Shown here one piece after another: positions 8,018 to 16,187 of a stretch of 64,000 nucleotides of DNA. A model generated the notes under the pieces. The model made no database searches. It was not told the origin of the DNA and saw only the letters and a list, made by a program, of their open reading frames with translations. The stretch covers positions 34,181 to 98,180 of the forward strand of contig NZ_KZ859503.1 of NCBI RefSeq assembly GCF_003382685.1, read 5' to 3'. How positions within the stretch are numbered: the stretch's first letter is position 1; each line of letters opens with the position of its first letter. The position numbers and the translations under genes are program-made. This DNA is from Halorussus litoreus. GTDB taxonomy: Archaea > Halobacteriota > Halobacteria > Halobacteriales > Haladaptataceae.

Positions 8018-8190
8018 CGAAAGCCCCCGGTCGCTCGCGGTCGCTCAGCGGGATATCTGGCGCGCGCAGTGCTGCGCTCGCCGTCAGAGGCAAGCTCTGA
8101 CGAGCCTGTGCTCGCTTCGCTCGCGCAGACGCCAGATAGTGGCCGCGCTGAGACGACTGAACTGAACGCGAGCGACCGGCCCCTTTCAGT
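8018..8190. repeat. imperfect long inverted repeat enclosing a two-hairpin unit
   Basis: The left arm (8018-8062, containing ccggtcgctcgcg and atctggcg) is complementary to the right arm (8131-8190, containing cgccagat and cgcgagcgaccgg), with a few unpaired insertions. The enclosed centre carries the 51-nt unit at 8083-8133. No transposase or terminal duplication was seen. Confidence 0.65.
8083..8133 (+). repeat. two-hairpin unit, copy 1
   Basis: Hairpin 1 is gtcagag / ctctgac (7-bp stem, loop gcaag, 8083-8101). Linker gagcct is at 8102-8107. Hairpin 2 (gtgctcgcttcgctcgcgc, 8108-8126) has an outer stem, a symmetrical tc/tc internal loop, a 2-bp inner stem and a ttc loop. The tail agacgcc is at 8127-8133. 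Linkers, ttc loop and internal loop are shared with the copies at 40591, 53978 and 54028, while stem bases differ but mostly stay paired. Confidence 0.8.
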
Positions 8191-8242
8191 CCCACCCGAT
8201 AGCTTGCGTCACCGAGTGATTCCGGAGAAAGAGTCACCTGCC

Positions 8243-9091
8243 TCAGTCGCCGCTGCTGGCCTCGGGGTCGGGGGCCTCGGATTTGCGGGCTTCCGACTCC
8301 CGAGTTTCGGATTCGCGACTCCCTGATTCACCAGCTGACTCACGAGTGTCCGACCCGCGGTCGTCGCCGGCCGACGCGCCGGTGTCCGGCGCGTCGGCGG
8401 GCGACTCGTGGACCTCCCGCCAGTAGAACCGCGGCGCGAGCAGGAGGTACGCGAGCGCGGCCGCGAGCAACGCCGTGGGGAACGCCCGCCCGAGCGCGAG
8501 CGGGGCCGCCACCGCGAGCGCCTGGAGACCGCCCATCACCAGCGCGTCGCGGGCGAACAGATCCGGGTAGGTCACGCCGGTCACCATCAGGTACGCGAAC
8601 GCCCCCGTCGCACCGAGCACCACCGCGGCGTCGGTCACGCCCGCGAGCACCGCGGCGGCGATAAGCGTCGCCGCGAGCGTGGTCTGGACGCCCTCGGTGT
8701 GGTCGTTGCCCACGTCGTAGGCGGTGTACAGCGCGAGTCGGACGACCGCCATCGCGACGTACAACGCGGGAATCGCGAACGTCGCGGCCGCGGCCGCCGA
8801 GGGCTCGGCGAGTCCCCACTGCTGGCGCGCGAGGACGAACGCCAGCACGGCGGGCGCGACCCCGAACGAGGCCACGTCCGCCAGCGAGTCGAGGTGTTCG
8901 CCCGCGGGCGTGCTCCCGAACTTCCGGGCGACCACGCCATCGAGCCCGTCAGCGATGGCGGCGAGCAGGACGAGCCGGGCCGCCAGCTCCGGATCGACCG
9001 TCGCCGCGACGACCGCGAGAAAGCCCAGCGCGGCGTTCGTCGCGGTCACGGCGTCGGCGAGGCCGAGCCGACCCACGAACCGGGGTTGCAT
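8243..9091 (-). CDS. pssA: CDP-alcohol phosphatidyltransferase, archaetidylserine synthase type
   Basis: A 282-residue membrane protein with the complete CDP-alcohol phosphotransferase motif: Asp48, Asp51-Gly52, Ala55-Arg56, Gly64, Asp68 and Asp72. The segment HLDSLADVASFGVAPA is typical of the serine-specific (PssA) branch. It joins CDP-archaeol to serine in phospholipid synthesis at the membrane. About six hydrophobic helices follow up to residue ~225. The last ~50 residues form a low-complexity Ser/Glu/Arg tail (SGESGSRESETRESEARK) that is not part of the enzyme fold and contains an inverted repeat. Choice of serine over another head group is inferred from motif similarity. Confidence 0.85.
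   Translation of the reverse strand: MQPRFVGRLGLADAVTATNAALGFLAVVAATVDPELAARLVLLAAIADGLDGVVARKFGSTPAGEHLDSLADVASFGVAPAVLAFVLARQQWGLAEPSAAAAATFAIPALYVAMAVVRLALYTAYDVGNDHTEGVQTTLAATLIAAAVLAGVTDAAVVLGATGAFAYLMVTGVTYPDLFARDALVMGGLQALAVAAPLALGRAFPTALLAAALAYLLLAPRFYWREVHESPADAPDTGASAGDDRGSDTRESAGESGSRESETRESEARKSEAPDPEASSGD
8370..8398. repeat. perfect inverted repeat, 13-bp arms, in pssA tail
   Basis: Arms 8370-8382 and 8386-8398 are exact reverse complements around tgt. The repeat encodes part of the disordered C-terminal tail, another example of a palindrome in a dispensable protein segment. Confidence 0.65.
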
Positions 9092-9151
9092 ACCTACCCG
9101 GTGTGCGACCGCGGTCTTACGTCTTTATACTCGGAAGGGCGTCGAAGCGGA

Positions 9152-9487
9152 CTACTCGCCTCCGACTTCCGATGGGTCGTCGTCCGTCGCCTCGGTTATC
9201 GCCGTCGCCACGACGACGAACGCGACCAACCCCCAGAGGAGTACCGGATGGAAGTACGGCGTCGACTGGAGGTACCAGTGGGCGAGGCCGCCGAGGAAGA
9301 ACAGCGTCACCGTCGTGAGCAGGACGGTGTCGTGCTCCCGGAGTGCGGCCCCGAGCGAGATTCGTCCGGAGTCGTGACTGTGCGCAGTGGCGCTCGCCCG
9401 CCGTCGCATCTCGTCGCCGACCAGATAACCGATGGACAGCACGCCCGAGAGGAGGGAGATCAACGGGGAGAGCTGTTCGAGGTTCAT
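9152..9487 (-). CDS. membrane protein of unknown function
   Basis: A 111-residue protein with about three hydrophobic helices: near residues 8-24 (LISLLSGVLSIGYLVGD), 54-72 (TVLLTTVTLFFLGGLAHWYL) and 80-98 (HPVLLWGLVAFVVVATAIT). It ends in an acidic tail. It lies in the same direction as, and upstream of, pssA across a ~60-bp gap. No recognised family. Codon use matches the neighbours, so the gene is likely real. Confidence 0.7.
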   Translation of the reverse strand: MNLEQLSPLISLLSGVLSIGYLVGDEMRRRASATAHSHDSGRISLGAALREHDTVLLTTVTLFFLGGLAHWYLQSTPYFHPVLLWGLVAFVVVATAITEATDDDPSEVGGE

Positions 9488-9763
9488 GTGCCACCGGAGA
9501 CGTGTCGCTCGGATGTCTTAAATCGTCTCGTTGTATCCGAACGCGACGGGACGTCGTCGCATCTGGACTCCTGACAGTGGTGCGGATCTGCGTCGTCGTT
9601 CGCCCGAGTCGACTGGCGCGACGGCCGAGTCGAATCCTGAAGCCACGACGGGAACCGAAACGGGAGTATCGACTGGTCGGCAGGCGAAACGTCCCGGACA
9701 TCATCACCGGGCGATGGCGGGCGGTTCGCAACCTTTAGAACGCGCCCGACCGGAAGTGAGTCC

Positions 9764-10270
9764 ATGCGGCTGTTCCGGTCGAGCGAGATACTCGGCATCG
9801 CCGAGGACGCCCTCCAGTTCGCCCTCGCGGCGTCCGAGGACGCCCACCCCCACGAGTACATGGGCTTCCTCCGCGGGGAGGACGCCCACGCGCTCGGGCT
9901 CGACCAAGACGGCACCGTCATCACCGACGTGCTTGTCATCCCCGGCACCGAGACCAACCCCGTGAGCGCGACCGTCAAGACCAGTCAGGTCCCGAACGAC
10001 TTCAACTCGGTCGGGTCGGTCCACTCGCATCCCAACGGCGTGCTCAAGCCGAGCAAGGAGGATCTGGCGACGTTCGGGCGCGGGAAGGTTCACATCATCA
10101 TCGGCTATCCCTACGACCGCGGGGACTGGAAGGCGTTCGACCGGACGGGCGAACGCCGGGAGCTCGACGTGCTCGACGTGTCGCTGCCGGAGGGCGAATC
10201 GTTCTTCGACTTCACGCAGGCCGACATCGACGCCGAGATGGATTACGACTTCGACGAGGACACACGATGA
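9764..10270 (+). CDS. JAMM/MPN+ metalloprotease (desampylase-like)
   Basis: A 168-residue single-domain Mov34/JAB1 protein. The JAMM zinc motif is complete: Glu31 (HEYMGF), His87 and His89 in VHSHPNG, Ser97 and Asp100 (PSKED). In haloarchaea such enzymes remove ubiquitin-like SAMP modifiers from proteins or thiolation partners. Which substrate this one uses is not visible. The Shine-Dalgarno-like ggaagtgag precedes the ATG. Its stop overlaps a tiny 25-codon frame that in turn overlaps ribL, implying one transcript. Confidence 0.9.
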   Translation: MRLFRSSEILGIAEDALQFALAASEDAHPHEYMGFLRGEDAHALGLDQDGTVITDVLVIPGTETNPVSATVKTSQVPNDFNSVGSVHSHPNGVLKPSKEDLATFGRGKVHIIIGYPYDRGDWKAFDRTGERRELDVLDVSLPEGESFFDFTQADIDAEMDYDFDEDTR

Positions 10271-10344
10271 GACGCGACGCCAACTCCGACGAGACGCGAG
10301 GACCGACGACGAGACGCGGGAACGGAACGGGGCAGGTGGCATGA
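10267..10344 (+). CDS. possible 25-residue coupled ORF between the JAMM gene and ribL
   Basis: An ATG at 10267 overlaps the JAMM stop (ATGA), and the frame ends in TGA at 10342-10344, which overlaps the ribL ATG at 10341 (ATGA again). The 25-residue product is basic and polar (starts [10 protein letters not shown]), unlike the acidic neighbours, and the DNA has repeated gagacgcg segments. It could be a translational relay that carries ribosomes to ribL, a true small protein, or chance. Confidence 0.35.
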   Translation: MRRDANSDETRGPTTRRGNGTGQVA

Positions 10345-10784
10345 CGGCAGACGACGCGACCCACGTCGTCGCACAGGGGACCTTCGACCTGCTCCACCCC
10401 GGCCACGTCCACTACCTCCGGGACGCCGCGGCGATGGGCGACCGGCTGACCGTCATCGTCGCGCGCCGGGAGAACGTCACCCACAAGGAGACGCCCGTCC
10501 TGCCGAATCGCCAGCGCCGGGACGTGGTCGCCGCAATCGACGCGGTGGACGACGCCCGCGTGGGCCACCCGGCGGACATCTTCGCGCCCATCGAGGAACT
10601 CGACCCGGACGTGATCGCGCTCGGTCACGACCAGCACCACGACGAGGCCGCCATCGAAGACGAACTCGCTCGGCGGGGGGTCGACTGCGAAGTCCGGCGT
10701 TCGGGGGCTCGCGAGCCCGAGTACGAGGGCGAACTGCTGTCCACCGGCCGGATCATCGACCGGATTCTCGAAGAGCGGGGATAG
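10341..10784 (+). CDS. ribL: FAD synthase, archaeal RibL type
   Basis: A 147-residue cytidylyltransferase-fold protein. It has the nucleotide-binding motif [14 protein letters not shown] at residues 13-26 (HxGH type) and the C-terminal motif [10 protein letters not shown] (ISSTxIR equivalent). Archaeal RibL adenylylates FMN to FAD and is of this size. Glycerol-3-phosphate cytidylyltransferases share the fold, but the TGRIIDRI ending and haloarchaeal context favour RibL. It is translationally coupled to the upstream small frame and therefore to the JAMM protease gene. Confidence 0.85.
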   Translation: MTADDATHVVAQGTFDLLHPGHVHYLRDAAAMGDRLTVIVARRENVTHKETPVLPNRQRRDVVAAIDAVDDARVGHPADIFAPIEELDPDVIALGHDQHHDEAAIEDELARRGVDCEVRRSGAREPEYEGELLSTGRIIDRILEERG

Positions 10785-10975
10785 CAGTAGTTAGCAGTTC
10801 GATTTCGTTGGTGGACACTGCTCACGGAACTCGCAGTAAGTACAGAGCGTGGCTGTATCACGCATAGAAGGCGTGAGTTCTATTGATCTCTTCCTTGACC
10901 GACGGAAGATGTACTGTAGGAAACACCTCGATGAGCAGAACACTCTATAAGACAATTATCGTACGTTACGCGAAC

Positions 10976-11782
10976 TCACATCTCTAGTATCATTGCTAAG
11001 TCGAGGCGGTCAGACTCGTCTCGATAGCCGTCATACAGCGATCTGGCCCACGACAGAACAGCGGGGGTTTCAGTAACCACGATTCCCCGTATCACGCGAT
11101 CTTCGTCCAACGTTTCACCCATCCAGATTACAACTTGGGTGTCGAAGATGTGCATGTTAATCGGGACCTCACCATCATACGTCCAGACTTCATCTCGGTC
11201 TACTCGCGCTCGCCAGAGCGAGATCTGTTCCGGTTTGTCATCGATATCGGCAAACCAGTCTGCTTGAATGACGAGTTCCGCATCTAATTGTCCAGCTTCT
11301 GCCTGTTCGTGGATGATTTCTAAGTATCGCCCCATCGCGAGTTCTACGAGTGAACGCACTTCGGTCGCAGTACGCAGCATCTCCGCCACGTAATCAAACG
11401 GTTTGGACGGCGTCGGCGGAGTCGGGGTGATGATCTCGGCGTCGCGGAAATGACGGAAGTCGAGTTCGTGGGCAGGCGATGGCAGCCACGCGATGGCCTT
11501 CCCGAGATGTTGTACACCTTCGAGCGTTTCTTGGTAGGACCGAAACTCCTCGATCATGACCGCTCCCATTTCCGTGAGTTCGTACTGGCTACCTTCGGAG
11601 TCGATCCACCCTCTTGATTCACCTTTATCGAGAACCCGCGCGACGGTTGACCGTGAGGCTTCGGTTTGCTCTGCGAGGGCACGACTCGTTGTCGATCCGT
11701 CAGTGAGTACCTCGAACACGCGTACGCTGTTTGCTGAATTCGCGAAGAACTGGATCGCATCCAGTGTCGCATCCATGGTCAT
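10976..11782 (-). CDS. winged-helix regulator with FilR1-type domain
   Basis: A 268-residue regulator. Residues ~8-70 form a winged helix (SRALAEQTEASRSTVARVLDKGESRGWI as recognition region). The rest resembles the FilR1 middle/C-terminal sensor domain found in many haloarchaeal HTH proteins (AEMLRTATEVRSLVELAMGRY; VPINMHIFDTQVVIWMGE). The ligand is unknown. It may start at 11782 or two codons later. Base composition is distinctly less GC-rich than flanking genes. It is divergent from the TTHB210-like gene across 172 bp, which suggests that gene or itself as its target. Confidence 0.8.
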   Translation of the reverse strand: MTMDATLDAIQFFANSANSVRVFEVLTDGSTTSRALAEQTEASRSTVARVLDKGESRGWIDSEGSQYELTEMGAVMIEEFRSYQETLEGVQHLGKAIAWLPSPAHELDFRHFRDAEIITPTPPTPSKPFDYVAEMLRTATEVRSLVELAMGRYLEIIHEQAEAGQLDAELVIQADWFADIDDKPEQISLWRARVDRDEVWTYDGEVPINMHIFDTQVVIWMGETLDEDRVIRGIVVTETPAVLSWARSLYDGYRDESDRLDLAMILEM

Positions 11783-11954
11783 TGGTAACTCACCACAGAG
11801 ACTCCGTATTGTACGCTACCTACGTGAGGTCGCTAATAGCTTTTGCAGGGGGTGGGAACGTTCGCAGAGGACCGGATACGTCCTATCGAATAGGACTATG
11901 GACCGATCAGGCGTTACACGATAGCAGGGTCCATTGCGGGCCCGGGGAAAACCA

Positions 11955-12836
11955 ATGGGACGACCATCGAAGCACGAAAGCTGTATCGACCGACGAACGT
12001 TTTTGAGGACTGGAACGACTGTTGCATGTGAAAGTCTCGTAACAGGAATTGGAAGCGCGAGTCGAGACGTGACGACGGTTCCGAAACGTCGTTTTGAGAT
12101 GGGGGACTCGTTTGCAGTCGGAGACGGAAGAGTGACGGCGTACGCTACCACCAACTCGGTGACAGAGGTTACGTCGCTCGGTTTGCACGTCGATAACGGC
12201 GCACTCGACGCATTGGGCAACGAGGAAGTGACAACGAGATTGTCATTTCCGTTGGAAACGACTGCTGGCGACGCCATCGACCTCCATCAGTTCACATTCC
12301 TACAGTTCGACTACGTACCGGAAGGACATTGGCCGGAAGGCGTCTACGACACGCCCCACTTGGATATCCAATATTTTATGCTCGACCGATCTATCGTCGA
12401 AAGCATCACGCAACGACCGGCGACCTACTCGATTCCGAAGGCCCAGATGCCTGCGGACCACATCCGACCTAACGTAGTCGATACAGACGACGACGGAAGT
12501 CCCGATACGCCGATTGTCGAGGCCGGGCGGGGCGAACCGATTGCCGACCCGAGTTCGTCGGAGCATCAGGAGGACGGGGAGTTCACGCACACACATATCT
12601 ACGGAGCGTCCGACCCCGACGGTGACGGCGTAGGACAGCTCACACTATTTGAGCCGATGGTGACCGTCGACTTCGCCGATCGACTAGATACGGTGACGGA
12701 TGTCAAATTGAACACGCCAGCAGCGTACGCCGCTGCCGACAAGTATCCGACGTCGTACGTGCTCCAACCCGAGGGTAACGGCGGAATCTACGTCTCGCTG
12801 ACCGACTTCGAGTCGTTTCCAGGGCCGAGTAGATAA
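11955..12836 (+). CDS. Tat-exported TTHB210-like domain protein
   Basis: A ~293-residue protein with a Tat-type N-terminus (CIDRRTFLRTGTTVA). Landmarks of the TTHB210-like domain are visible: LHQFTFLQFDYVPEGHWPEG, the GVYDTPHLDIQYFML segment, then PADHIRPN and FTHTHIYGASD with LTLFEPMVTVDFADR. Several conserved histidines (HW, PHLD, THTH) suggest a metal or ligand site, but the family has no settled function. A TTG seven codons upstream (11934) is an alternative start. Composition is lower in GC than the window average, and it pairs divergently with a FilR1-type regulator. Confidence 0.7.
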   Translation: MGRPSKHESCIDRRTFLRTGTTVACESLVTGIGSASRDVTTVPKRRFEMGDSFAVGDGRVTAYATTNSVTEVTSLGLHVDNGALDALGNEEVTTRLSFPLETTAGDAIDLHQFTFLQFDYVPEGHWPEGVYDTPHLDIQYFMLDRSIVESITQRPATYSIPKAQMPADHIRPNVVDTDDDGSPDTPIVEAGRGEPIADPSSSEHQEDGEFTHTHIYGASDPDGDGVGQLTLFEPMVTVDFADRLDTVTDVKLNTPAAYAAADKYPTSYVLQPEGNGGIYVSLTDFESFPGPSR

Positions 12837-13066
12837 ATGCACGGCCGAACGCAAGCGGACACGTAGAAGTAGCTAGCATTCAAACAAACGACTGCGAAAG
12901 CCATGTCGCTCACACCGCTGTCAGCAGAAACAGCGGCTATTGCGTTCCAACACAGCGGTGAGGGACCATCTATTACATTTGCACCGCGTACTCAGCGAAA
13001 CGGCGTTCCACTGTTACACCGTAGCTGAACGATGGGCCAAAATACCAACTACCGGGACGACAACTC
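12837..13066. other. 230-bp intergenic region with palindromic fragments
   Basis: This convergent gap contains agtagctagc (12868-12877), matching the core of the three large palindromic elements, and an inverted repeat caccgctg / cagcggtg at about 12911-12960. A 41-codon frame at 12903-13028 spans that repeat but has no recognisable features. The region looks like a decayed repeat plus transcription ends. Confidence 0.4.
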
Positions 13067-14233
13067 CTACAGCGAGTCCCACGCAGTCAGCGCGCGCGGC
13101 CACGAGGTGAGGCCCGCGATCCAGCGCGCGGCGACGAACTTCTTGAGGAACTTCGCGGGGTAGGAGTTGAAGGTCCGGATGGGGACCGTGACGGGACCGG
13201 CGCTCACGTCGTGAGCGATGGCCTTCTCGCCGATGGAGACGAGCGTCCCCTTGTCGTCGTACGTCCACGTCTCCAGCGGGCGGCCCTCGATGGTGCGCGC
13301 GACGTTCTCGCCGGCGACCTCGGCGGCCTGCCACGCGGCCTGCGCGGTCGGCGGCGCAGGGTTGTCGCCCTGATCGACGACGGCCGAGTCGCCGATGGCG
13401 AACACGCGGTCGTCGCTCGTCCGGAAGTCCGACTCGCAGGTGACCCGGTTGTGTTCGTCGTCGAGACCGCAGTCGTCCATCGCGTCGCGTCCGGTGATAC
13501 CCCCGGTCCAGACGAACACGTCGTACTCCAGCGGGTCGCCCTCGTCGAAGTGGATGGCGTCCTCGTTGGCCTCCGTGATGGGGTCGTCGGTCATGATCTC
13601 CACGTCGGCGTCCTCCAGACGCTTGCGGACCGCGCCCTGGAGTTCCGAATCCTGGCCCGGCATGATCTCGTCGAGCGCCTCCACGAGGTAGACGTCGATG
13701 GGCGCGCGGCGCTCGTCGCGGAACCGTGCGACCTCGCCCGCGCTCTGGATGCCAGACAGACCAGCGCCGCCGATGACGACCTGCGCGGGGTCGTTCCGGG
13801 ACGCTTGGCTCGCAGCTTCGGCGACCTGCTCGTGGATGTCGAGCGCGTCGTCGAGGCTCTTGAGCGTCAGCGCGTGCTCCTCCATTCCCGGGATGCCGTA
13901 GTAGGCGGTCTGGCTCCCGAGAGCGACCAGGAGGTAGTCGTACTCGACCGTTCGGCCGTCGAGTTCGACCACCTGCTCGGCGGTGTCGACGCCCTCGACG
14001 GTCGCCTTCACGAACTCCGTGCCGGGCGAAGCGATCTGGCCCACGGGAATCGTGATGTCGTCCTGCACCCCTGGGTCCCTGATCGCGCGGTGGGCCTCGT
14101 GGAGGACGAGATGGTAGTCGTTGTCCGAGATCCACGTCAGATCCGCGTCCACCCGCTGTAGCTCCGTCTCCAGCTTCTGAATCGCGCCAGCACCGGCGTA
14201 CCCCGCGCCGAGCACGACGACCTTCTCAGTCAT
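13067..14233 (-). CDS. ndh: type II NADH dehydrogenase-like flavoprotein
   Basis: A 388-residue FAD/NAD(P)-dependent oxidoreductase. The N-terminal FAD-binding motif is VVVLGAGYAGAGA. The second dinucleotide site is VVIGGAGLSGIQSAGE near residue 150. VFAIGDSAVVDQGDNPAPPTAQAAWQ is the C-terminal FAD-contact motif typical of NDH-2 and sulfide:quinone reductases. The disulfide cysteines of sulfide:quinone reductase are not evident, so NADH:quinone oxidoreductase is preferred. It would pass electrons to the quinone pool without pumping ions, complementing the Nuo complex further along. It is transcribed alone. Confidence 0.85.
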   Translation of the reverse strand: MTEKVVVLGAGYAGAGAIQKLETELQRVDADLTWISDNDYHLVLHEAHRAIRDPGVQDDITIPVGQIASPGTEFVKATVEGVDTAEQVVELDGRTVEYDYLLVALGSQTAYYGIPGMEEHALTLKSLDDALDIHEQVAEAASQASRNDPAQVVIGGAGLSGIQSAGEVARFRDERRAPIDVYLVEALDEIMPGQDSELQGAVRKRLEDADVEIMTDDPITEANEDAIHFDEGDPLEYDVFVWTGGITGRDAMDDCGLDDEHNRVTCESDFRTSDDRVFAIGDSAVVDQGDNPAPPTAQAAWQAAEVAGENVARTIEGRPLETWTYDDKGTLVSIGEKAIAHDVSAGPVTVPIRTFNSYPAKFLKKFVAARWIAGLTSWPRALTAWDSL

Positions 14234-14427
14234 ACCGAAACCTCAGGAGGCCTCCGATACAAAGGCTTTGAAACCCTGTTCGGGTGGGTGTGAGTGCCTA
14301 ACACGGCCAAACGCGCCCGCAAGACTTGCCGGCGCGCGATAGCTTCGGCATTGTCGACCCGTGAGCGACGAATGTAGCGAGACGAAAGGTGCAGCGAAAA
14401 CTGGGTTTCAGCGCTCGCGGGGAGGCC

Positions 14428-14961
14428 TCAGTGTTCGGGCTGCTCGGCGGGCGCTTCCATCGACTCGATCTTCAGGATGAGGATGTTGCTGGTGTCGTCC
14501 TTGCCGTCGACGGTGCCGGTGATGGCCAGCTTCGACAGCGGCGTGGGACCGACCTCGACCTTGTCGCCCTCGTGGAACTCCCGAACAGAGCCGCGGAGGT
14601 GGAGTTCGGCCCGGCAGAGCTCGGGGTGGTAGACGCTGGTGAGCGAGATCTCCTCGACGTTGGCGTCCTCGACCGGCTCGCCCTCGTGGGTGAGCCCGAC
14701 CTCGGCCTCGTTGTCCATGTCCTGCACGCCGAGCGCGTCGAACGCTTCGGCGGTGGGCTTGTAGCCGCCCTTCGGACCGGGGACGCCTTCGACCAACTGG
14801 AGGGCCTTCAGACTCTGCATCTGGTTGCGGATGGTGCCGGGGTTGCGGTCGACCTGCTCGGCGATGTCCTCGCCTTTGACCGCGTCCTCGGTCTCGCGAT
14901 GGAGATTTACCAGAGCGGTGAGGATCGTCTTCTGACTCGCGGTCAGCTCGATGGAAGCCAT
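14428..14961 (-). CDS. winged-helix regulator (Rrf2/TrmB-like HTH)
   Basis: A 177-residue protein starting MASIELTASQKTILTALVNL. Residues ~5-70 form a winged helix (GEDIAEQVDRNPGTIRNQMQSL as helix-turn-helix). The C-terminal half is a small beta-rich domain (SLTSVYHPELCRAELHLRG; GDKVEVGPTPLSKLAITGTV) that could bind a ligand or nucleic acid. The frame extends 26 codons upstream, but the ATG at 14961 lies at the natural start. It is divergent from the epimerase gene. Assignment to a specific regulator family is uncertain. Confidence 0.7.
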   Translation of the reverse strand: MASIELTASQKTILTALVNLHRETEDAVKGEDIAEQVDRNPGTIRNQMQSLKALQLVEGVPGPKGGYKPTAEAFDALGVQDMDNEAEVGLTHEGEPVEDANVEEISLTSVYHPELCRAELHLRGSVREFHEGDKVEVGPTPLSKLAITGTVDGKDDTSNILILKIESMEAPAEQPEH

Positions 14962-15039
14962 TGTGGGGAGGTTGGCAAGGGGCGGCCTTAAATGCGACGA
15001 ACCGCCCAACGACGGCGTTAGTTGCCACGAATGCGTCAC

Positions 15040-15165
15040 CGTACCGTGGTACGCAACCCCGTTCTGTCGGGGAGGCCCATAGGTTGCGCCCGCTCAGGAC
15101 AGTCCGCCTTCCCCTCCGAAGGCAGAACGGAGCGACACCGATTTGGCGGTGTAGGCGGAGTTACG
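15040..15165 (+). ncRNA. possible structured RNA between divergent genes
   Basis: The 126-bp stretch upstream of the epimerase has several short complementary pairs: ccccg / cgggg, gcaacc / ggttgc, gccttc / gaaggc, acaccg / cggtgt, and an outer pair ccgttctg / cagaacgg. Together they could fold into a branched structure on the plus strand. It matches no RNA family known to me: the conserved cores of RNase P RNA, SRP RNA and tRNA were looked for and not found. It might be a 5' leader or simply GC-rich promoter DNA. Confidence 0.25.
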
Positions 15166-15169
15166 AACC

Positions 15170-16099
15170 ATGCAAGGCAAACGCGTCCTCGTCACCGGCG
15201 GTGCCGGATTCATCGGGTCGAACCTCGCGAACGCGCTCGCAGCGGACAACGAGGTGCTCGCGGTCGACGACTGCTACCTCGGCACTCCGGCAAATCTGGA
15301 CGACAGCGTCGAGTTTCACGAGACGAGCGTGCTCGACGACGACCTCCCGACCGATGGGGTCGACGTGCTCTACCACCTCGCCGCGCTGTCCTCGCTCACG
15401 ATGCACGAGGAGAGCATCGCCGGGCTCCGGCGCGGCGCACGAGTCAACGTCGAGGGGTTCGCCAACGCGGTCGAGCAGGCTCGACAGGACGGCTGCGAGA
15501 CGGTGGTGTACGCCTCGACCTCCTCCATCTACGGCGACCGGTTCGAGCCCTCGCCCGAGGAGATGGACGTGGAGGCCCGCACGGGCTACGAGGCGTCGAA
15601 ACTCGCTCGCGAGCGCTACGGCGAGTACTTCGCGAACGCCCACGAGATGAGCGTCGCCGGGATGCGCTTTTTCTCCGTCTATCAGGGCTACGGCGGTTCG
15701 GAGGGCCACAAGGGCGAGTACGCCAATATCATCTCGCAGTTCGCCGACGACGTCGCCAGCGGCGAGTCACCGGTCATCTACGGCGACGGCACCCACGCGC
15801 GGGACTTCACCCACGTCGACGACATCGTCCGGGGGCTCGAACTCGCGGCCGACCACGAACTCACGGGCATCTACAACCTCGGCACCGGCGAAGCGTACAC
15901 CGCCAACGAGGTCGTAGAGCTGCTCAAGGCCGAACTCGACTCGGACGTCGAACCCGAGCACGTCGAGAACCCCATCGACGACGACATGTTCGTCCAGGGG
16001 ACGATGGCCGACCCCACAAAGATGTGGGAGGCGACCGGCTGGGAGCCCGAGATTAGCTTCGAGGAGGGCATCGCGGAGGTCTGCGCGCAGTACGAGTAA
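15170..16099 (+). CDS. NAD-dependent sugar-nucleotide epimerase/dehydratase
   Basis: A 309-residue short-chain-type enzyme. It has the Rossmann motif TGGAGFIGSN at residues 9-18, LYHLAALSS near residue 70, the STSSIYG segment before the catalytic site, and the catalytic YEASK (Tyr-x3-Lys) near residue 140. The substrate is probably a UDP- or GDP-sugar, as in UDP-glucose 4-epimerases. Such enzymes supply sugars for S-layer and archaellin glycosylation in haloarchaea. No glycosyltransferases lie nearby, so the exact sugar cannot be inferred. Confidence 0.85.
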   Translation: MQGKRVLVTGGAGFIGSNLANALAADNEVLAVDDCYLGTPANLDDSVEFHETSVLDDDLPTDGVDVLYHLAALSSLTMHEESIAGLRRGARVNVEGFANAVEQARQDGCETVVYASTSSIYGDRFEPSPEEMDVEARTGYEASKLARERYGEYFANAHEMSVAGMRFFSVYQGYGGSEGHKGEYANIISQFADDVASGESPVIYGDGTHARDFTHVDDIVRGLELAADHELTGIYNLGTGEAYTANEVVELLKAELDSDVEPEHVENPIDDDMFVQGTMADPTKMWEATGWEPEISFEEGIAEVCAQYE

Positions 16100-16187
16100 C
16101 GACCCCTCGGACGGCACACTGTTCTCGCAATTCTCTCGGCAATCGGAAATCACGACTTCTTTACACCGGGTCGCCGAACGCTCACAC

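Larger units (their letters stand above)
7840..8242. other. 403-bp intergenic region with palindromic repeat
   Basis: No credible gene lies between the HEAT-repeat gene and the archaetidylserine synthase gene. The stretch 7880-8010 is ordinary intergenic DNA of somewhat lower GC. The rest is taken up by the palindrome at 8018-8190 and the two-hairpin unit inside it. Open frames on both strands here are by-products of the GC-rich repeat. Confidence 0.6.

Noticed and set aside
7836-8326. Open frames on both strands across the palindrome at 8018-8190
   Set aside because: They are generated by the inverted repeat itself, have unlike composition to genes and no start/promoter support.
12903-13028. 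A 41-codon frame between the TTHB210-like and NDH-2 genes
   Set aside because: It spans an inverted repeat, has no promoter or ribosome site, and its product is not acidic or recognisable. Kept only as part of the intergenic description.
15040-15165. RNase P RNA, SRP RNA or tRNA at this structured site
   Set aside because: The conserved cores of these RNAs (for example the RNase P gaggaaagtcc-like segment, the SRP loop motifs, or a T-loop gttcgaatc) were looked for and not found.
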